Counted from the stretch's first letter, positions 6,883 through 16,054 are shown. The stretch: 64,000 nt of DNA from Microbacterium sp. Au-Mic1 (GCF_021341785.1 NZ_JAJTTF010000003.1:296781-360780); one strand, 5' to 3'. Numbers and translations are program-made. The notes: a model not told the origin generated them from the sequence alone.

Positions 6883-9705
6883 TCACTCCTCGGCGAGCCG
6901 GCGCACCTTGGCGGCCTCGCCATCGCGTCCGAGGCCCTGCAGCACGTCGCCGAGTTCGAGCGCGGCGATCTGGCGCAGTGGGGGGATCTCCGCGGCCTGG
7001 TCGAGCACCGCGCGATAGGCCGCGACGGCGTCCGCTGCGCGTCCTCCGCCGGTGAGCGCCCGGGCGGCGAGCAGCGCGGATCCGCCCGCGGACTGCGCGT
7101 CGCCGACGGCGGCGAACGCATCCGAGGCTGTGAGCGCCGCGGCCACGCCCTCGTCCACGCGCTCCGAGGACAGCAGGGCCCGCGCCCGGGAGTCCGTGAC
7201 GTCGGCGATGACCCAGTCCGCGTCGTTCGCCCGCGCGACGGCCTCGACCTCGTCGAACAGCGCGAAGGCGCGAGGATCCTGCTGCGCACCGTACGACTGG
7301 CCGAGGTTGTGCAGCACCTCGACCACGGCGGCAGGGGCATCGTCGGCCGTGCGGACGATCGCCGCGGCCTCCTCGAGAGTCTCGACGGCCTGCTCCCGCT
7401 CGTCGTACTGAGCGAGGATCTGCGCGCGGTTCATCAGGGCGAGCGCCTGGTCGGCGGGGTTCTCGGCTTCGCCGAACAGCTCCGCCGCATAGCCGAAGGC
7501 GCCGTACGCCTGCCCGCCCTCGCCGGCCGCGCGGAGGGCGCGCGCCAGCATGAGGGCGGTCATCGCCCGGCTGCCGGCAGGCACCTCGTCGGCCTCCTCG
7601 AGCTGCAGCACCTCGCCGAAGAGCTCCGCGGCCTCCTCCACGGCTCCGGAGTTCAGCATGCTGCGCGCCGCCCGGTACTTCGCCCCGGCGACATCGCCGC
7701 CGCGCTGCTCCAGCAGACGGGCGCCGACGCGGTAGCGCGTAAGCGCCTGCTCCGGCTCCTCCGCGTCCTCCCACAGCGCGCCGGCGAGCATCTGCGCCCC
7801 GGCGAGGGGCGTCAGGCTGCCGAGCTCCGCCAGGATCCGGCCGGCCTCGTCGGCGTCGGCCGCGCCCTCGGCGAACGCGCCGCGTCCGCCCTGCACCCTC
7901 GCCCGCGTCTCGAGCATCCGCGCGCGCACGCCGCGGGTGATCGCCGCATCGGCCAGCAGGGCGTCGATCCGGGCGAGCGCCTCGTCGCCGCGGTCGGCAC
8001 GCAGCAGTGCCATGGCCGCCGCGATCTCCGCGCCGTGCCCGAGGCGTGCGTCGCCCGCCTCGGCGAACAGCGCGGCCGCCTGCTCTGCGAGCGCGAGGGC
8101 CGCCGCCGGGTCGTCGCCGAGGTCGAACGCCAGCGTCAGCGCGATGTCTCCGCGAGTGGCCGGCGGCAGCGCGTGCGGTCCGGCGGGATCCGCGGAGGCC
8201 GCGAACAGGTCGGCGAGGGCGGCGTTGTCCGCATCGGTCGCCGTGCCGAACAGGGCCAGGCCGAACCGCTCCTCGACGGCGGCCTGCGCGTCGAGCCCTG
8301 CGGCGCGCAGGGCTCGGAGCCGGTCCGGCAGCAGCGCCGTCGCCTCGTCGATGCGGTCGAGGTTCACCAGTGCCGCGAGCCGCTGACCGGTGAGCACCGC
8401 GCGGCGCTCGGGATCCACCCGGTCGATCACGTGCGCCAGTGCGTCCAGCGTGTCCGCGGCCGCACCGTAGCCGGCGAGGTCGAGCACGCGACGGTACCAG
8501 CCCTCGTCGTCGGTCGGGACGGCGTCGACCGGGGGCGCGGCGAACACGTCGCTGCGGATCGGCACGTCGTAGCGCTCCGTGGCGGTCCGTCGGGCGAGGC
8601 GCAGCCGCTGGGCGTGGTTGTCGGTGCCGTCGCGCTCGTCGAACCGCATGCCGATCCGCTCGGCTGCGGCCCAGGCTGCGGTCGCGAGCCCCGCGGCGGA
8701 CCAGGCCCCGCCGTCCGTGCCGTCGGGTGCACCGAAGAAGGGCTCCAGGTCGGGGGAGTCCGCCCCGCGGATCGGGGTGGCGCCGTGACCCGCCGCCGTG
8801 ACCGCGTCGAGCGCCGTGCCGAGCGCGGTGAGCATGCGGAAGTGGCCCTGGGCGTTGAGAGCATCGTGGGCGAGCCAGGGGAGGTGCCGTTCGATGAGGG
8901 TGAGTGCGCGGGCCTCGTTGCCGCTCACGCTGCAGAAGCGGATGCTGTTCGCGATCGCGGTGAGCAGATCCGGATTGTCCTTCGCGAGCCGGTAGCTGCG
9001 CAGATGCGCCGCACGGGCCTGCTCCCCGCGGCCGAGGCGCAGGTACGGCAGCAGCGACACCGACAGCGCGTGCTCGGGCTCCTCGCCGCACGAGAAGCCG
9101 CCCTCGAGCATCTCCTCGACGAGGCGGATCGCCTCCTCGTCGCGGTCCGTGTCGGCGAAGAAGCCGGCGACCTGGCTCCGGCCGCAGGCGTCGCAGTGGC
9201 TGTGCGAGTCGCGCGGCGTGGCCTCCAGCTGCACGCGCAGCCGCTCTGCCTCGTCCATCCGTCCCGCGGCGTGCGCGTCCTCGAACCGCGCCATCAGCAC
9301 GCCGCTCATACCGAGGCCCGCCGCGCGATAGTGCGCCTCCATGTCGTCCAGGACCGCGGCGACCTGCTCCGGCGCGAACGCGGGAGAGCTGCGCAGCGAG
9401 GACGCCATCCACTTGAACTGCCACATCAGATCGGCCGCGCCGTTGTCGATGTCGGCGGGGAACCGGGCCGGATCCGCGTCGTGGTGCGCGAGGCACCAGG
9501 CGAACGAGCTCAGCATCAGGTCGGTGAGTCCGCCCATGTTCGCCGAGGCCGTCTGCCGCATGCGGGCGTGGTACTCCAGCTGCTCGTCGCCGATCTCCTG
9601 CGCGAGTGCGACGGCTTCGGCGACGAGAGCGCGTTCCTGCGGTCCCCAGGGGGTGCGGTCGATCTCCTCGAAAAGACGGTCCAGCTGCTTCTTCGGTTCT
9701 GCCAT
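6883..9705 (-). CDS. Large tetratricopeptide-repeat protein, partner of the HSP90 gene
   Basis: The 940-aa protein is almost wholly alpha-helical and Ala/Leu/Glu-rich. TPR-like units are clearest from about residue 500 onward, with pieces such as DPAAALALAEQAAALFAEAG, AVEEAAELFGEV and DEREQAVETLEEAAAIV recurring at roughly 35-40 residue steps. There is no signal peptide or membrane segment. One Cys pair lies in SHCDACGRS (C171, C174). A GGAGGAC ribosome binding site precedes the ATG. It lies 79 bp downstream of an HSP90-family gene on the same strand with no terminator seen between them. In eukaryotes TPR proteins dock on HSP90; here the pairing suggests a bacterial co-chaperone or client adaptor, which is an inference from neighbourhood only. 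Confidence 0.85.
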   Translation of the reverse strand: MAEPKKQLDRLFEEIDRTPWGPQERALVAEAVALAQEIGDEQLEYHARMRQTASANMGGLTDLMLSSFAWCLAHHDADPARFPADIDNGAADLMWQFKWMASSLRSSPAFAPEQVAAVLDDMEAHYRAAGLGMSGVLMARFEDAHAAGRMDEAERLRVQLEATPRDSHSHCDACGRSQVAGFFADTDRDEEAIRLVEEMLEGGFSCGEEPEHALSVSLLPYLRLGRGEQARAAHLRSYRLAKDNPDLLTAIANSIRFCSVSGNEARALTLIERHLPWLAHDALNAQGHFRMLTALGTALDAVTAAGHGATPIRGADSPDLEPFFGAPDGTDGGAWSAAGLATAAWAAAERIGMRFDERDGTDNHAQRLRLARRTATERYDVPIRSDVFAAPPVDAVPTDDEGWYRRVLDLAGYGAAADTLDALAHVIDRVDPERRAVLTGQRLAALVNLDRIDEATALLPDRLRALRAAGLDAQAAVEERFGLALFGTATDADNAALADLFAASADPAGPHALPPATRGDIALTLAFDLGDDPAAALALAEQAAALFAEAGDARLGHGAEIAAAMALLRADRGDEALARIDALLADAAITRGVRARMLETRARVQGGRGAFAEGAADADEAGRILAELGSLTPLAGAQMLAGALWEDAEEPEQALTRYRVGARLLEQRGGDVAGAKYRAARSMLNSGAVEEAAELFGEVLQLEEADEVPAGSRAMTALMLARALRAAGEGGQAYGAFGYAAELFGEAENPADQALALMNRAQILAQYDEREQAVETLEEAAAIVRTADDAPAAVVEVLHNLGQSYGAQQDPRAFALFDEVEAVARANDADWVIADVTDSRARALLSSERVDEGVAAALTASDAFAAVGDAQSAGGSALLAARALTGGGRAADAVAAYRAVLDQAAEIPPLRQIAALELGDVLQGLGRDGEAAKVRRLAEE

Positions 9706-9784
9706 GTCGTCCTCCGGATGTGCGGCCCGCGGTCTGCGCGGGAGAACTGGGCCCCGCCGTCACGCGGGGGAGTGCGGCCCGTCG

Positions 9785-11647
9785 TCAGGACGGGAAGTGG
9801 GGATCCGGTTCGTCGGCCGGCGGGGGCGGCTCCAGACCGGTCAATCCGGCCGAGAGCGCGACGAGGTCCGAGAGGGCGCCGGTCATCAGCGCGCGATCGG
9901 CGTCGCCGAGCGGACGGTGCCCGGCGAGGAGCGCCTGGATGTACAGCAGCTGCACGGTGCGCCCGAACACAGCATCATCGGCGACCGTGCTCAGGGCGCG
10001 CACTACGCGGTTGCCCCAGTTCAGGCACAGCCGGGCCGCGAGGTCGTCGTCCCGCTCCTCGCCCACGGCGCCGTCGATGCGGTCCAGCACGCCGCCCCAA
10101 AGCGCGCCCGAGATGCCCTTGGTCCTGGTGCGGTCGATCCGCCGCAGCACGGCGGGGTCGGCGACGTACAGGGACGGCAGCTCCGGCAGGTCGATCGTGC
10201 GCACCACGACCGCACAGCCGACGTCGGCCAGCACGGAGGCCGCACGGTCCTCGAGCGCGACCGCCGCGGCCCTGTCGTCGAGCGGAGGCGGGTCCAGCCG
10301 GTCCAGCTCGCCGACGACGTCGACGCGCTCGACGGTCACCGCGGGATACAGATCGGGCAGGCGACGGATCAGATCCGCGTCGTACAGATAGCCGCCGTTC
10401 ACCAGGATCTGCTCGGCGCGGTTGATGCCGGCGACCTGGCGGAACTCGTCCACGGTCTCGGCATAGCGGATGCGCTCGTCGCGTGCGACGAGGTCGCCGA
10501 CGCTCATCGTGCCGTGCGTGGTCTCCACGGTGAGCCACCGCGTGATGAACCGGGCGAGCTCGTCATCGTGCCGGATGAGCGACTTGAGCCCCACCTCGTG
10601 CACCGCGACGAACTGCGCGAGCCGGTGCGGTTCACGCAGCCCGAGCTCGAGGACCCAGCGCCGCAGCGCCGCGCCGAGCTGCTGTCGAACGAGCGCGAGC
10701 GCTTCGTCGTCGACCAGCGATTCGCGGCTGGCGGTCGGGTTCAGGCCGGTGGAGTCGATCACGGCGCGCACGAAGAACGCCCACTCCGGGAGCACGTCGT
10801 CCGCGCGCTCCGACAGCAGCATCCGGCCCAGGTACATCCGCGTCGCCTGCCGCGCGCCTGGCGGGGGAGCGAAGGGCAGCACGTAGGCGACTCCGCGTGT
10901 GCCCGTGGCGGGCTCGGTGAGCTCGATGACGTCGAGCGGGGCGGATCCGATGAGCTCGCGGCCGTAACCGACCGTCGCGGCCGGGTCCTGCCCGGGGTCC
11001 AGGAACGGCGGCTCATGCGTGATCCGCGCGTCGCCGCCGGGCAGCTCCAGCAGCACGGTCGTGGGCAGGAACTCGGCGAAGGTCGTGGCGAGCTCCCGCA
11101 CCGCCGCCGCGCGCAGCAGATCGCCGGCGTCGAAGCGCGGCACGAGGTGAACACTCGTGCCGATGGGCAGATCGTCGTCGAGCTCGCGCACACGGAAGGT
11201 GCCGTCGGCGGATCCGATCCACTCGACGGCACGCCCGCCGCGGGCGCTGCGGGAGCGGATCACGATCTCGTCCGCCACCATGAAGCAGCTGAGCAGCCCG
11301 ATGCCGAACTGGCCCAGGTAGTCGCTGCGGGGCAGGTCGAAGATGTCGCGCTTGGAACTGCGTCCGACCGTCGCGAGCAGTTCGGCGACCTCGTCCGCCG
11401 TCAGGCCCACGCCGTCGTCGCTCAGCACGAACTCGCCGCCCTCGGCGGGGAGCGGGCGGATGCGGATGGTGCCGCCGAGCCCGTCGACCTCACGCCGAGC
11501 GGCGAGGGCGTCGCGGGCGTTCTGCAGCAGCTCGCGCAGGTAGACGCGGGGCCCGGAGTAGATGTGGCGGCTGAGCAGGTCGACGACGCCGCGCAGGTCC
11601 ACCTGGAACTGCTGCGCCTCCGCGGGCGCTGGATCCTCCGCCGCCAT
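9785..11647 (-). CDS. HSP90-family chaperone (HtpG-like)
   Basis: The protein (620 aa, E. coli HtpG is 624) has a GHKL ATPase domain with the three Bergerat motifs: LRELLQNARDA (E39, N43, D46), SDDGVGLT (76-83) and LGQFGIGLLSCF (111-122). A middle-domain NPTASRESL corresponds to the LNVSRE catalytic loop of HtpG. The C-terminal third is diverged and ends in a Pro-rich, acidic tail that recalls TPR-binding C termini without being MEEVD. ATG 11647 is chosen because GGAGGGAGAG precedes it; the frame stays open upstream but that part does not look like HSP90. The next gene encodes a large TPR protein, so the two probably act together. Confidence 0.92.
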   Translation of the reverse strand: MAAEDPAPAEAQQFQVDLRGVVDLLSRHIYSGPRVYLRELLQNARDALAARREVDGLGGTIRIRPLPAEGGEFVLSDDGVGLTADEVAELLATVGRSSKRDIFDLPRSDYLGQFGIGLLSCFMVADEIVIRSRSARGGRAVEWIGSADGTFRVRELDDDLPIGTSVHLVPRFDAGDLLRAAAVRELATTFAEFLPTTVLLELPGGDARITHEPPFLDPGQDPAATVGYGRELIGSAPLDVIELTEPATGTRGVAYVLPFAPPPGARQATRMYLGRMLLSERADDVLPEWAFFVRAVIDSTGLNPTASRESLVDDEALALVRQQLGAALRRWVLELGLREPHRLAQFVAVHEVGLKSLIRHDDELARFITRWLTVETTHGTMSVGDLVARDERIRYAETVDEFRQVAGINRAEQILVNGGYLYDADLIRRLPDLYPAVTVERVDVVGELDRLDPPPLDDRAAAVALEDRAASVLADVGCAVVVRTIDLPELPSLYVADPAVLRRIDRTRTKGISGALWGGVLDRIDGAVGEERDDDLAARLCLNWGNRVVRALSTVADDAVFGRTVQLLYIQALLAGHRPLGDADRALMTGALSDLVALSAGLTGLEPPPPADEPDPHFPS

Positions 11648-11811
11648 CGACTCTCCCTCCGCGACCGCAGGATCCCCGAGGTCTCCTCGGCCGCACGCCG
11701 AGCCTAACAACCGCGGCTCGGGCCCGCTGCGCGGCAGCGGCGCGGTGGATCCCGGGCGCGCGTGCCGCGCCCGGGATGCGGCCCCGGTTCGGAGGGCCGG
11801 TGCGGATGCCG

Positions 11812-11817
11812 TACACT
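11812..11817 (+). promoter_or_regulatory. -10 box for the tRNA-Trp/secE/nusG transcript
   Basis: TACACT fits the actinobacterial -10 consensus and lies about 88 bp before the tRNA; no strong -35 was recognised. It sits in the 257-bp gap 11648-11904 between the divergent HSP90 gene and the tRNA. The rest of this gap shows nothing definite. Confidence 0.45.
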
Positions 11818-11904
11818 GGACGAGCAGTTGTTGTCTGCATTCTTTCGCCATGCCCGGGTCTCCCGGAACGTGGAGAAGGTGCGGACAGAGATCTCCGGAT
11901 CTCT

Positions 11905-11977
<73 letters not shown>

Positions 11978-12016
11978 CGCGTCGGCGCGCAGCCGGCACA
12001 CGAAAGGTACTCCAGG

Positions 12017-12292
12017 ATGGTTCAGGACGCATCGGGCGCTGTGGTTCCCACAGCGAACGGCGGCGCGAGCCGCGACAAGAAGCTCGGCTTCTTCGGTCGC
12101 ATCGCGCTGTTCTTCCGTCAGGTGATCGCCGAGCTTCGCAAGGTGGTCACGCCCACGCGCAAGGAGCTCGTCAAGTACACCCTGGTCGTGCTGGGCTTCG
12201 TGATCGTGATGATGGCCCTCGTGTACGGGCTCGACATGGCCTTCTCGTGGCTGACGACGCAAGTCTTCGGGGTTCCCGGGAAAACCGCGTGA
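12017..12292 (+). CDS. secE: Preprotein translocase subunit SecE
   Basis: The 91-aa protein is the small essential SecYEG subunit. It has a polar N-terminal region, an amphipathic helix (FFRQVIAELRKVVTPTRKEL) containing the family's conserved V-x-x-P-T element, and one transmembrane helix (YTLVVLGFVIVMMALVYGLD). A weak CCAGG precedes the ATG at 12017; the frame extends upstream into the tRNA but that part is not protein-like. It lies between tRNA-Trp and nusG as in most bacteria. Confidence 0.96.
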   Translation: MVQDASGAVVPTANGGASRDKKLGFFGRIALFFRQVIAELRKVVTPTRKELVKYTLVVLGFVIVMMALVYGLDMAFSWLTTQVFGVPGKTA

Positions 12293-12347
12293 TCCCGCGG
12301 CCCGGTGGCAACTGACCCCGGGCCGAACCTGAAGGAGAGAAGAGCAA

Positions 12348-13475
12348 GTGTCCGAACGATACTCTGGCGACGACGTCGACTGGGCGACCGCCGCCGAGCA
12401 GTCCAGCGAAGACGACGAGGCTCAGGAGGGCGATGTCCTCGCCTCCGAGGAGCGCGCCGTCGAGGCCGCCGAGCGGGTCGCCCTGCACATCGAGGGCGAC
12501 GACGACGCGGACGCGGACGACGAAGACATCGAATTCGAAGAAGACCCGGAGGCAGACGCGATCGTGAACGACGCTCTCAACCTGGACCAGGCGGCTGAGT
12601 CCGAAGCCGCCGCTGAGGTCCTCAACGACTCCGTGGCCGAGGAGGCCGCCGACCGCAAGGCCGCCGCCGCCGACGAGGTCACGCCCTATGACGGCCCCGA
12701 CGTGAACGGCGAGGAGGACGCTCCAGTCCTCGATCCCGAGGAGGTCGCCGAGATCGATGCGGCCGCCGGTGTCGTCGACGCGGTCGAGTCCGACCTCGAC
12801 GCTGCGGACGCCGCGAGCGCGCCGAGCGACCTCGACGATGCCGACGCCGAGGAGGACCCGTACGAGGCCTTCCGCATGGACCTGCGCATGCTGCCCGGCA
12901 AGTGGTACGTCATCCACTCCTACGCCGGCTTCGAGCGCAAGGTGAAGGCCAACATCGAGCAGCGCAAGTCGACGCTCGAGGTCGAGGACGACATCTACCA
13001 GATCGAGGTCCCGATGGAGGACGTCGTCGAGATCAAGAACGGTCAGCGCAAGATGGTCACGCGCGTCCGGATCCCCGGCTACGTGCTCGTGCGCATGGAG
13101 CTGAACGAGGACACCTGGTCCGTCGTGCGGCACACGCCGGGCGTCACCGGGTTCGTCGGCAACGCGCACAACCCGACCCCGCTTCGCTTCGAAGAGGCCT
13201 TCAACATGCTGAAGTCGCTCGTCGAGGTCAAGGACATCCCCACCGCCAAGGCCGTCGCGGCCAAGGGCGGCACCGCCGTGGCCCGTCCGCTCGCGGCCGA
13301 GGTCGACTTCGAGATCGGCGAGACCATCACGATCAAGGAGGGCTCGTTCGCGGGTCTTCCCGGTTCGATCTCCGAGATCAAGCCGGAGAGCGGCAAGCTC
13401 ACCGTGCTCGTGTCGCTCTTCGAGCGCGAGACCCCGGTCGAGCTGTCGTTCGACCAGGTCACCAAGATGATCTGA
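12348..13475 (+). CDS. nusG: Transcription termination/antitermination factor NusG
   Basis: NusG binds RNA polymerase and modulates pausing, termination and coupling to ribosomes. At 375 aa it is about twice the E. coli length (181 aa). Residues 1 to about 177 form an acidic, low-complexity Ala/Asp/Glu extension with no predicted fold. The NGN domain begins near [20 protein letters not shown] (179 onward), and the KOW domain is at the C terminus ([14 protein letters not shown] to SFDQVTKMI). The start is GTG at 12348, with AAGGAGAG about 10 nt upstream. Actinobacterial NusG proteins commonly have such extensions; this one is at the long end. A terminator hairpin follows the gene. Confidence 0.97.
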   Translation: MSERYSGDDVDWATAAEQSSEDDEAQEGDVLASEERAVEAAERVALHIEGDDDADADDEDIEFEEDPEADAIVNDALNLDQAAESEAAAEVLNDSVAEEAADRKAAAADEVTPYDGPDVNGEEDAPVLDPEEVAEIDAAAGVVDAVESDLDAADAASAPSDLDDADAEEDPYEAFRMDLRMLPGKWYVIHSYAGFERKVKANIEQRKSTLEVEDDIYQIEVPMEDVVEIKNGQRKMVTRVRIPGYVLVRMELNEDTWSVVRHTPGVTGFVGNAHNPTPLRFEEAFNMLKSLVEVKDIPTAKAVAAKGGTAVARPLAAEVDFEIGETITIKEGSFAGLPGSISEIKPESGKLTVLVSLFERETPVELSFDQVTKMI

Positions 13476-13495
13476 CGCTTCCCCGGAAGTGCACC

Positions 13496-13527
13496 GAGAA
13501 CGGCCGTCCTTCGGGGCGGCCGTTCTC
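13496..13527 (+). terminator. Hairpin terminator after nusG
   Basis: GAGAACGGCCG (13496-13506) and CGGCCGTTCTC (13517-13527) form a perfect 11-bp stem with a 10-nt loop, 20 bp after the nusG stop. There is no U tract, as usual for high-GC Actinobacteria. It separates secE-nusG from the rplKA unit. Confidence 0.75.
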
Positions 13528-13573
13528 GCGTGTCCGGAACGATCGCCGATGTGCGTCGGAGCGGTGGATCGGG

Positions 13574-13670
13574 TAGACTCCTATGGTTTGTGCGCCCGTT
13601 CGTCGTGCGCACGAACGCCACCGCGTTCCGGAGATGCCGGATCCGCGGGAGAGGGATGCCCCGGGCATCC
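13574..13670 (+). promoter_or_regulatory. rplKA promoter and structured mRNA leader
   Basis: A -10 box TAGACT lies at 13574-13579, giving a leader of about 100 nt. The leader holds a dyad around CGTTCG...CGAACG with inner CGTGCGCACG, and a tight hairpin GGATGCC/GGCATCC at 13654-13670 just before the rplK ribosome binding site. In other bacteria L1 binds the leader of its own L11-L1 mRNA; these stems are candidates for such a site, but the L1 consensus was not checked. Confidence 0.45.
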
Positions 13671-13689
13671 GCTCGAGAAAGGAATCACT

Positions 13690-14121
13690 ATGGCACCGAA
13701 GAAGAAGGTGACCGGCCTGATCAAGCTTCAGATCAACGCCGGTGCAGCCAACCCGGCGCCGCCGATCGGCCCCGCGCTCGGTCAGCATGGCGTCAACATC
13801 ATGGAGTTCTGCAAGGCGTACAACGCCGCGACCGAGTCGCAGCGCGGCAACGTCATCCCCGTGGAGATCACCGTCTACGAGGACCGCAGCTTCACGTTCA
13901 TCCTGAAGACCCCGCCGGCCGCCGAGCTGATCAAGAAGGCTGCGGGCGTGCAGAAGGGCTCCGCCACTCCGCACACCGTCAAGGTCGCGAAGATCACCGC
14001 CGAGCAGGTCCGTCAGATCGCCGAGCAGAAGCAGGCCGACCTGAACGCGAACGACATCGACGCCGCGTCCAAGATCATCGCCGGAACCGCCCGTTCCATG
14101 GGCATCACGGTCGAGGGCTGA
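13690..14121 (+). CDS. rplK: 50S ribosomal protein L11
   Basis: The 143-aa protein has the normal L11 length and sequence: N-terminal [29 protein letters not shown], the PPxxPA loop region that binds 23S rRNA and thiostrepton, and a C-terminal rRNA-binding domain ending in SMGITVEG. An AAAGGAA ribosome binding site precedes ATG 13690. It forms a two-gene unit with rplA, 11 bp downstream. Confidence 0.98.
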
Positions 14122-14132
14122 GGGAGATAACA

Positions 14133-14822
14133 ATGGCTACCAAGTCCAAGGCTTACAACGCTGCTGCCGCGAAGATCGAGGCAGACCGCTTCTACACCCC
14201 GACCGAGGCCGTGGTCCTCGCGAAGGAGACCGGCTCCGCGAAGTTCGACTCCACCGTCGAGGTCGCGCTGAAGCTCTCCGTCGACCCGCGCAAGGCCGAC
14301 CAGATGGTGCGCGGCACCGTCATCCTCCCGCATGGCACCGGCAAGACCGCCCGCGTCATCGTGTTCGCGACGGGTCCGGCCGCTGAGGCCGCGATCGCCG
14401 CGGGTGCGGACGAGGTCGGCGGCGCCGAGCTCATCGAGAAGGTCGCCGGCGGCTGGACCGCGTTCGACGCGGCCGTCTCCACCCCGGAGCTCATGGGCCA
14501 GGTCGGCCGTCTCGGCAAGGTGCTGGGTCCGCGTGGCCTGATGCCGAACCCGAAGACCGGCACCGTGACCCCGAACCCGGCCAAGGCCGTCGAGGAGATC
14601 AAGGGCGGAAAGATCGAGTTCCGCGTCGACAAGCACGCCAACGTGCACTTCGTCGTCGGCAAGGCCTCGTTCTCGGCCGAGCAGCTCGACGAGAACATGA
14701 AGGCTGCGCTCGAGGAGATCGTGCGCCTCAAGCCGTCCAGCTCGAAGGGCCGCTACATCCAGAAGGGTGCGGTGTCGACCACGTTCGGCCCCGGCATCCC
14801 GCTGGACGTCAACGCCATCTGA
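14133..14822 (+). CDS. rplA: 50S ribosomal protein L1
   Basis: The 229-aa protein shows the L1 signature around [20 protein letters not shown] and the conserved [13 protein letters not shown] and [11 protein letters not shown]1 forms the mobile stalk at the ribosomal E site and often represses its own operon. The ATG at 14133 follows GGGAG. A strong terminator follows the gene. Confidence 0.98.
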   Translation: MATKSKAYNAAAAKIEADRFYTPTEAVVLAKETGSAKFDSTVEVALKLSVDPRKADQMVRGTVILPHGTGKTARVIVFATGPAAEAAIAAGADEVGGAELIEKVAGGWTAFDAAVSTPELMGQVGRLGKVLGPRGLMPNPKTGTVTPNPAKAVEEIKGGKIEFRVDKHANVHFVVGKASFSAEQLDENMKAALEEIVRLKPSSSKGRYIQKGAVSTTFGPGIPLDVNAI

Positions 14823-14836
14823 GCCTGACGCTCACC

Positions 14837-14869
14837 GGAAGACCCTCGCCCCTAGGGCGGGGGTCTTCC
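14837..14869 (+). terminator. Terminator of the rplKA unit
   Basis: GGAAGACCC...GGGTCTTCC, continued inward by CGCCC/GGGCG, makes a long GC-rich hairpin with a very short loop beginning 14 nt after the rplA stop. It is the strongest intrinsic terminator shape in this part of the window. Confidence 0.85.
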
Positions 14870-14939
14870 GCGTTTCCGCGCCGCCGAGCTCGACGGATGC
14901 GGAAGCGGAAGTGGGATCCTCATCGATCGTGGTCACCGC

Positions 14940-15413
14940 TCAGTGCACCACCAGTGCGACGCACAGCAGCACCAGTGCGAGTCCCTGCAGCGTCGCGCGC
15001 AGCGGGAGGATCGATTCCCACCGGTCCTGCAGCGACCGTGCCTCGCGGGGCACCTGGCCCGACAGCGCCGCGGCGGTGAAAGCCGTGTTGATCGGCTTGG
15101 AGATGCGGCCGAACAGGATCAGCCAGATCAGCAGGGCGGCGAGTGCGGCCGCGGCGAGAGCCGCGGCGATCGCGCTTCCCCAGAAGGCCGAGAGCGCGGC
15201 CGTGGCCGCGGTGAGCACGACGCCTGCGATGCCGACGATCGGCAGGCGGCGATCGCCGTAGTAGTGGCCGCGGCCGACCACCTGCACGAGCGTGCGCTCG
15301 TCGACCTCGGCATAGACGGAACGCAGCACCACGGCGGTGACCACGTCGGTGCCGAAGATGACGGCGATGGCGGTGATCGCGCCGATGGCGGTGGCGATGA
15401 TGGCGATGGACAT
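14940..15413 (-). CDS. DUF1772-like integral membrane protein
   Basis: The 157-aa protein has about four transmembrane helices (starting AIIATAIGAITAIAVIFGTDV; then IVGIAGVVLTAATAALSAFW; AALAAAALAALLIWLILFG; and a C-terminal LQGLALVLLCVALVV). The conserved polar parts KPINTAF and RWESILPLRATLQ resemble the DUF1772/anthrone-oxygenase-like family, whose function in bacteria is unknown. A GGAGAAG ribosome binding site precedes the ATG. The divergent TetR and the tandem operator in the 57-bp gap indicate inducible expression. Confidence 0.7.
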   Translation of the reverse strand: MSIAIIATAIGAITAIAVIFGTDVVTAVVLRSVYAEVDERTLVQVVGRGHYYGDRRLPIVGIAGVVLTAATAALSAFWGSAIAAALAAAALAALLIWLILFGRISKPINTAFTAAALSGQVPREARSLQDRWESILPLRATLQGLALVLLCVALVVH

Positions 15414-15430
15414 GGCTTCTCCTCTTCCAG

Positions 15431-15461
15431 GTTAGCGTCGCTAACAGTTAGCGATGCTAAC
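15431..15461. promoter_or_regulatory. Tandem TetR operators with leaderless promoter
   Basis: Two perfect 15-bp palindromes, GTTAGCGTCGCTAAC (15431-15445) and GTTAGCGATGCTAAC (15447-15461), lie one base apart, so the centres are 16 bp apart. The second overlaps TAACAT (15458-15463), a -10 box that places the start of the TetR transcript at or next to its ATG 15471. Both genes of the divergent pair are therefore likely repressed by the TetR protein. Confidence 0.85.
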
Positions 15462-15470
15462 ATCGTCCTC

Positions 15471-16037
15471 ATGAACCCGTCAACGCCTTCACGCCCCGGC
15501 TCCGGCGACCGGTCCCGCGCGATCGTCGCGGCGGCGCGGCGCGTGGCCGAGGCGGAAGGGTGGCCGGCGGTCACCGTGCGCCGACTGGCCGCGGAGATCG
15601 GCTTCAGCCAGCCGATCCTGTACCGCTCCTTCCCCGGCGGGCGCGACGAGATCGTCGAGCAGGTGATGATCGAGGGGTTCAGGGCGATGGCGGACGGGCT
15701 TGCGGACCCGGTCGGCGAGGGTGACCGTCTCGCGCATGTGGTGCGCACCTACCTCGCGTTCGCCCGCACGCATCCGGCGCTCTACGAGGCGATGTTCGAG
15801 GCGCGCACCCGCATCGTCTTCGCGACCGCGCAGACCCCGGAGCCGTTGCGTGCGGCGTTCGGATCGTTCCTCCGCGCGGTGTCGGCCACGGGCATGGACG
15901 AGCGGGAAGCCGTGGTGCGTGCGGAGCTGCTGTGGAGCATGCTCCACGGTGTCGCGAGGCTGGCGGCGTCCGACAGGCTCGACCCTGCGCTGGAACAGGC
16001 GCGTCTCGGCGCGATCATCGCGCTGTTCGTGTCCTGA
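15471..16037 (+). CDS. TetR-family transcriptional regulator
   Basis: The 188-aa protein begins with a TetR DNA-binding domain: DRSRAIVAAARRVAEAEGW, then AVTVRRLAAEIGFSQPILYRSF (about residues 13-53). The C-terminal part resembles the TetR_C domain of WHG/TetR_C_33-type regulators. ATG 15471 is 7 nt downstream of a -10 box, so the mRNA is leaderless or nearly so. It likely controls itself and the divergent DUF1772-like gene through the two palindromes between them. Confidence 0.9.
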   Translation: MNPSTPSRPGSGDRSRAIVAAARRVAEAEGWPAVTVRRLAAEIGFSQPILYRSFPGGRDEIVEQVMIEGFRAMADGLADPVGEGDRLAHVVRTYLAFARTHPALYEAMFEARTRIVFATAQTPEPLRAAFGSFLRAVSATGMDEREAVVRAELLWSMLHGVARLAASDRLDPALEQARLGAIIALFVS

Positions 16038-16054
16038 CGCCTGAAGCGGCCCGC

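Noticed and set aside
6536..9763. A 1075-codon minus-strand frame over the TPR gene
   Set aside because: It is Arg/Gly/Ala low-complexity in the wrong frame; the 940-aa frame has TPR structure, a ribosome binding site and normal composition.
12171..13169. A 332-codon minus-strand frame opposite nusG
   Set aside because: The Val/Leu/Asp-rich sequence is the reverse of NusG's acidic repeats and not a real protein.
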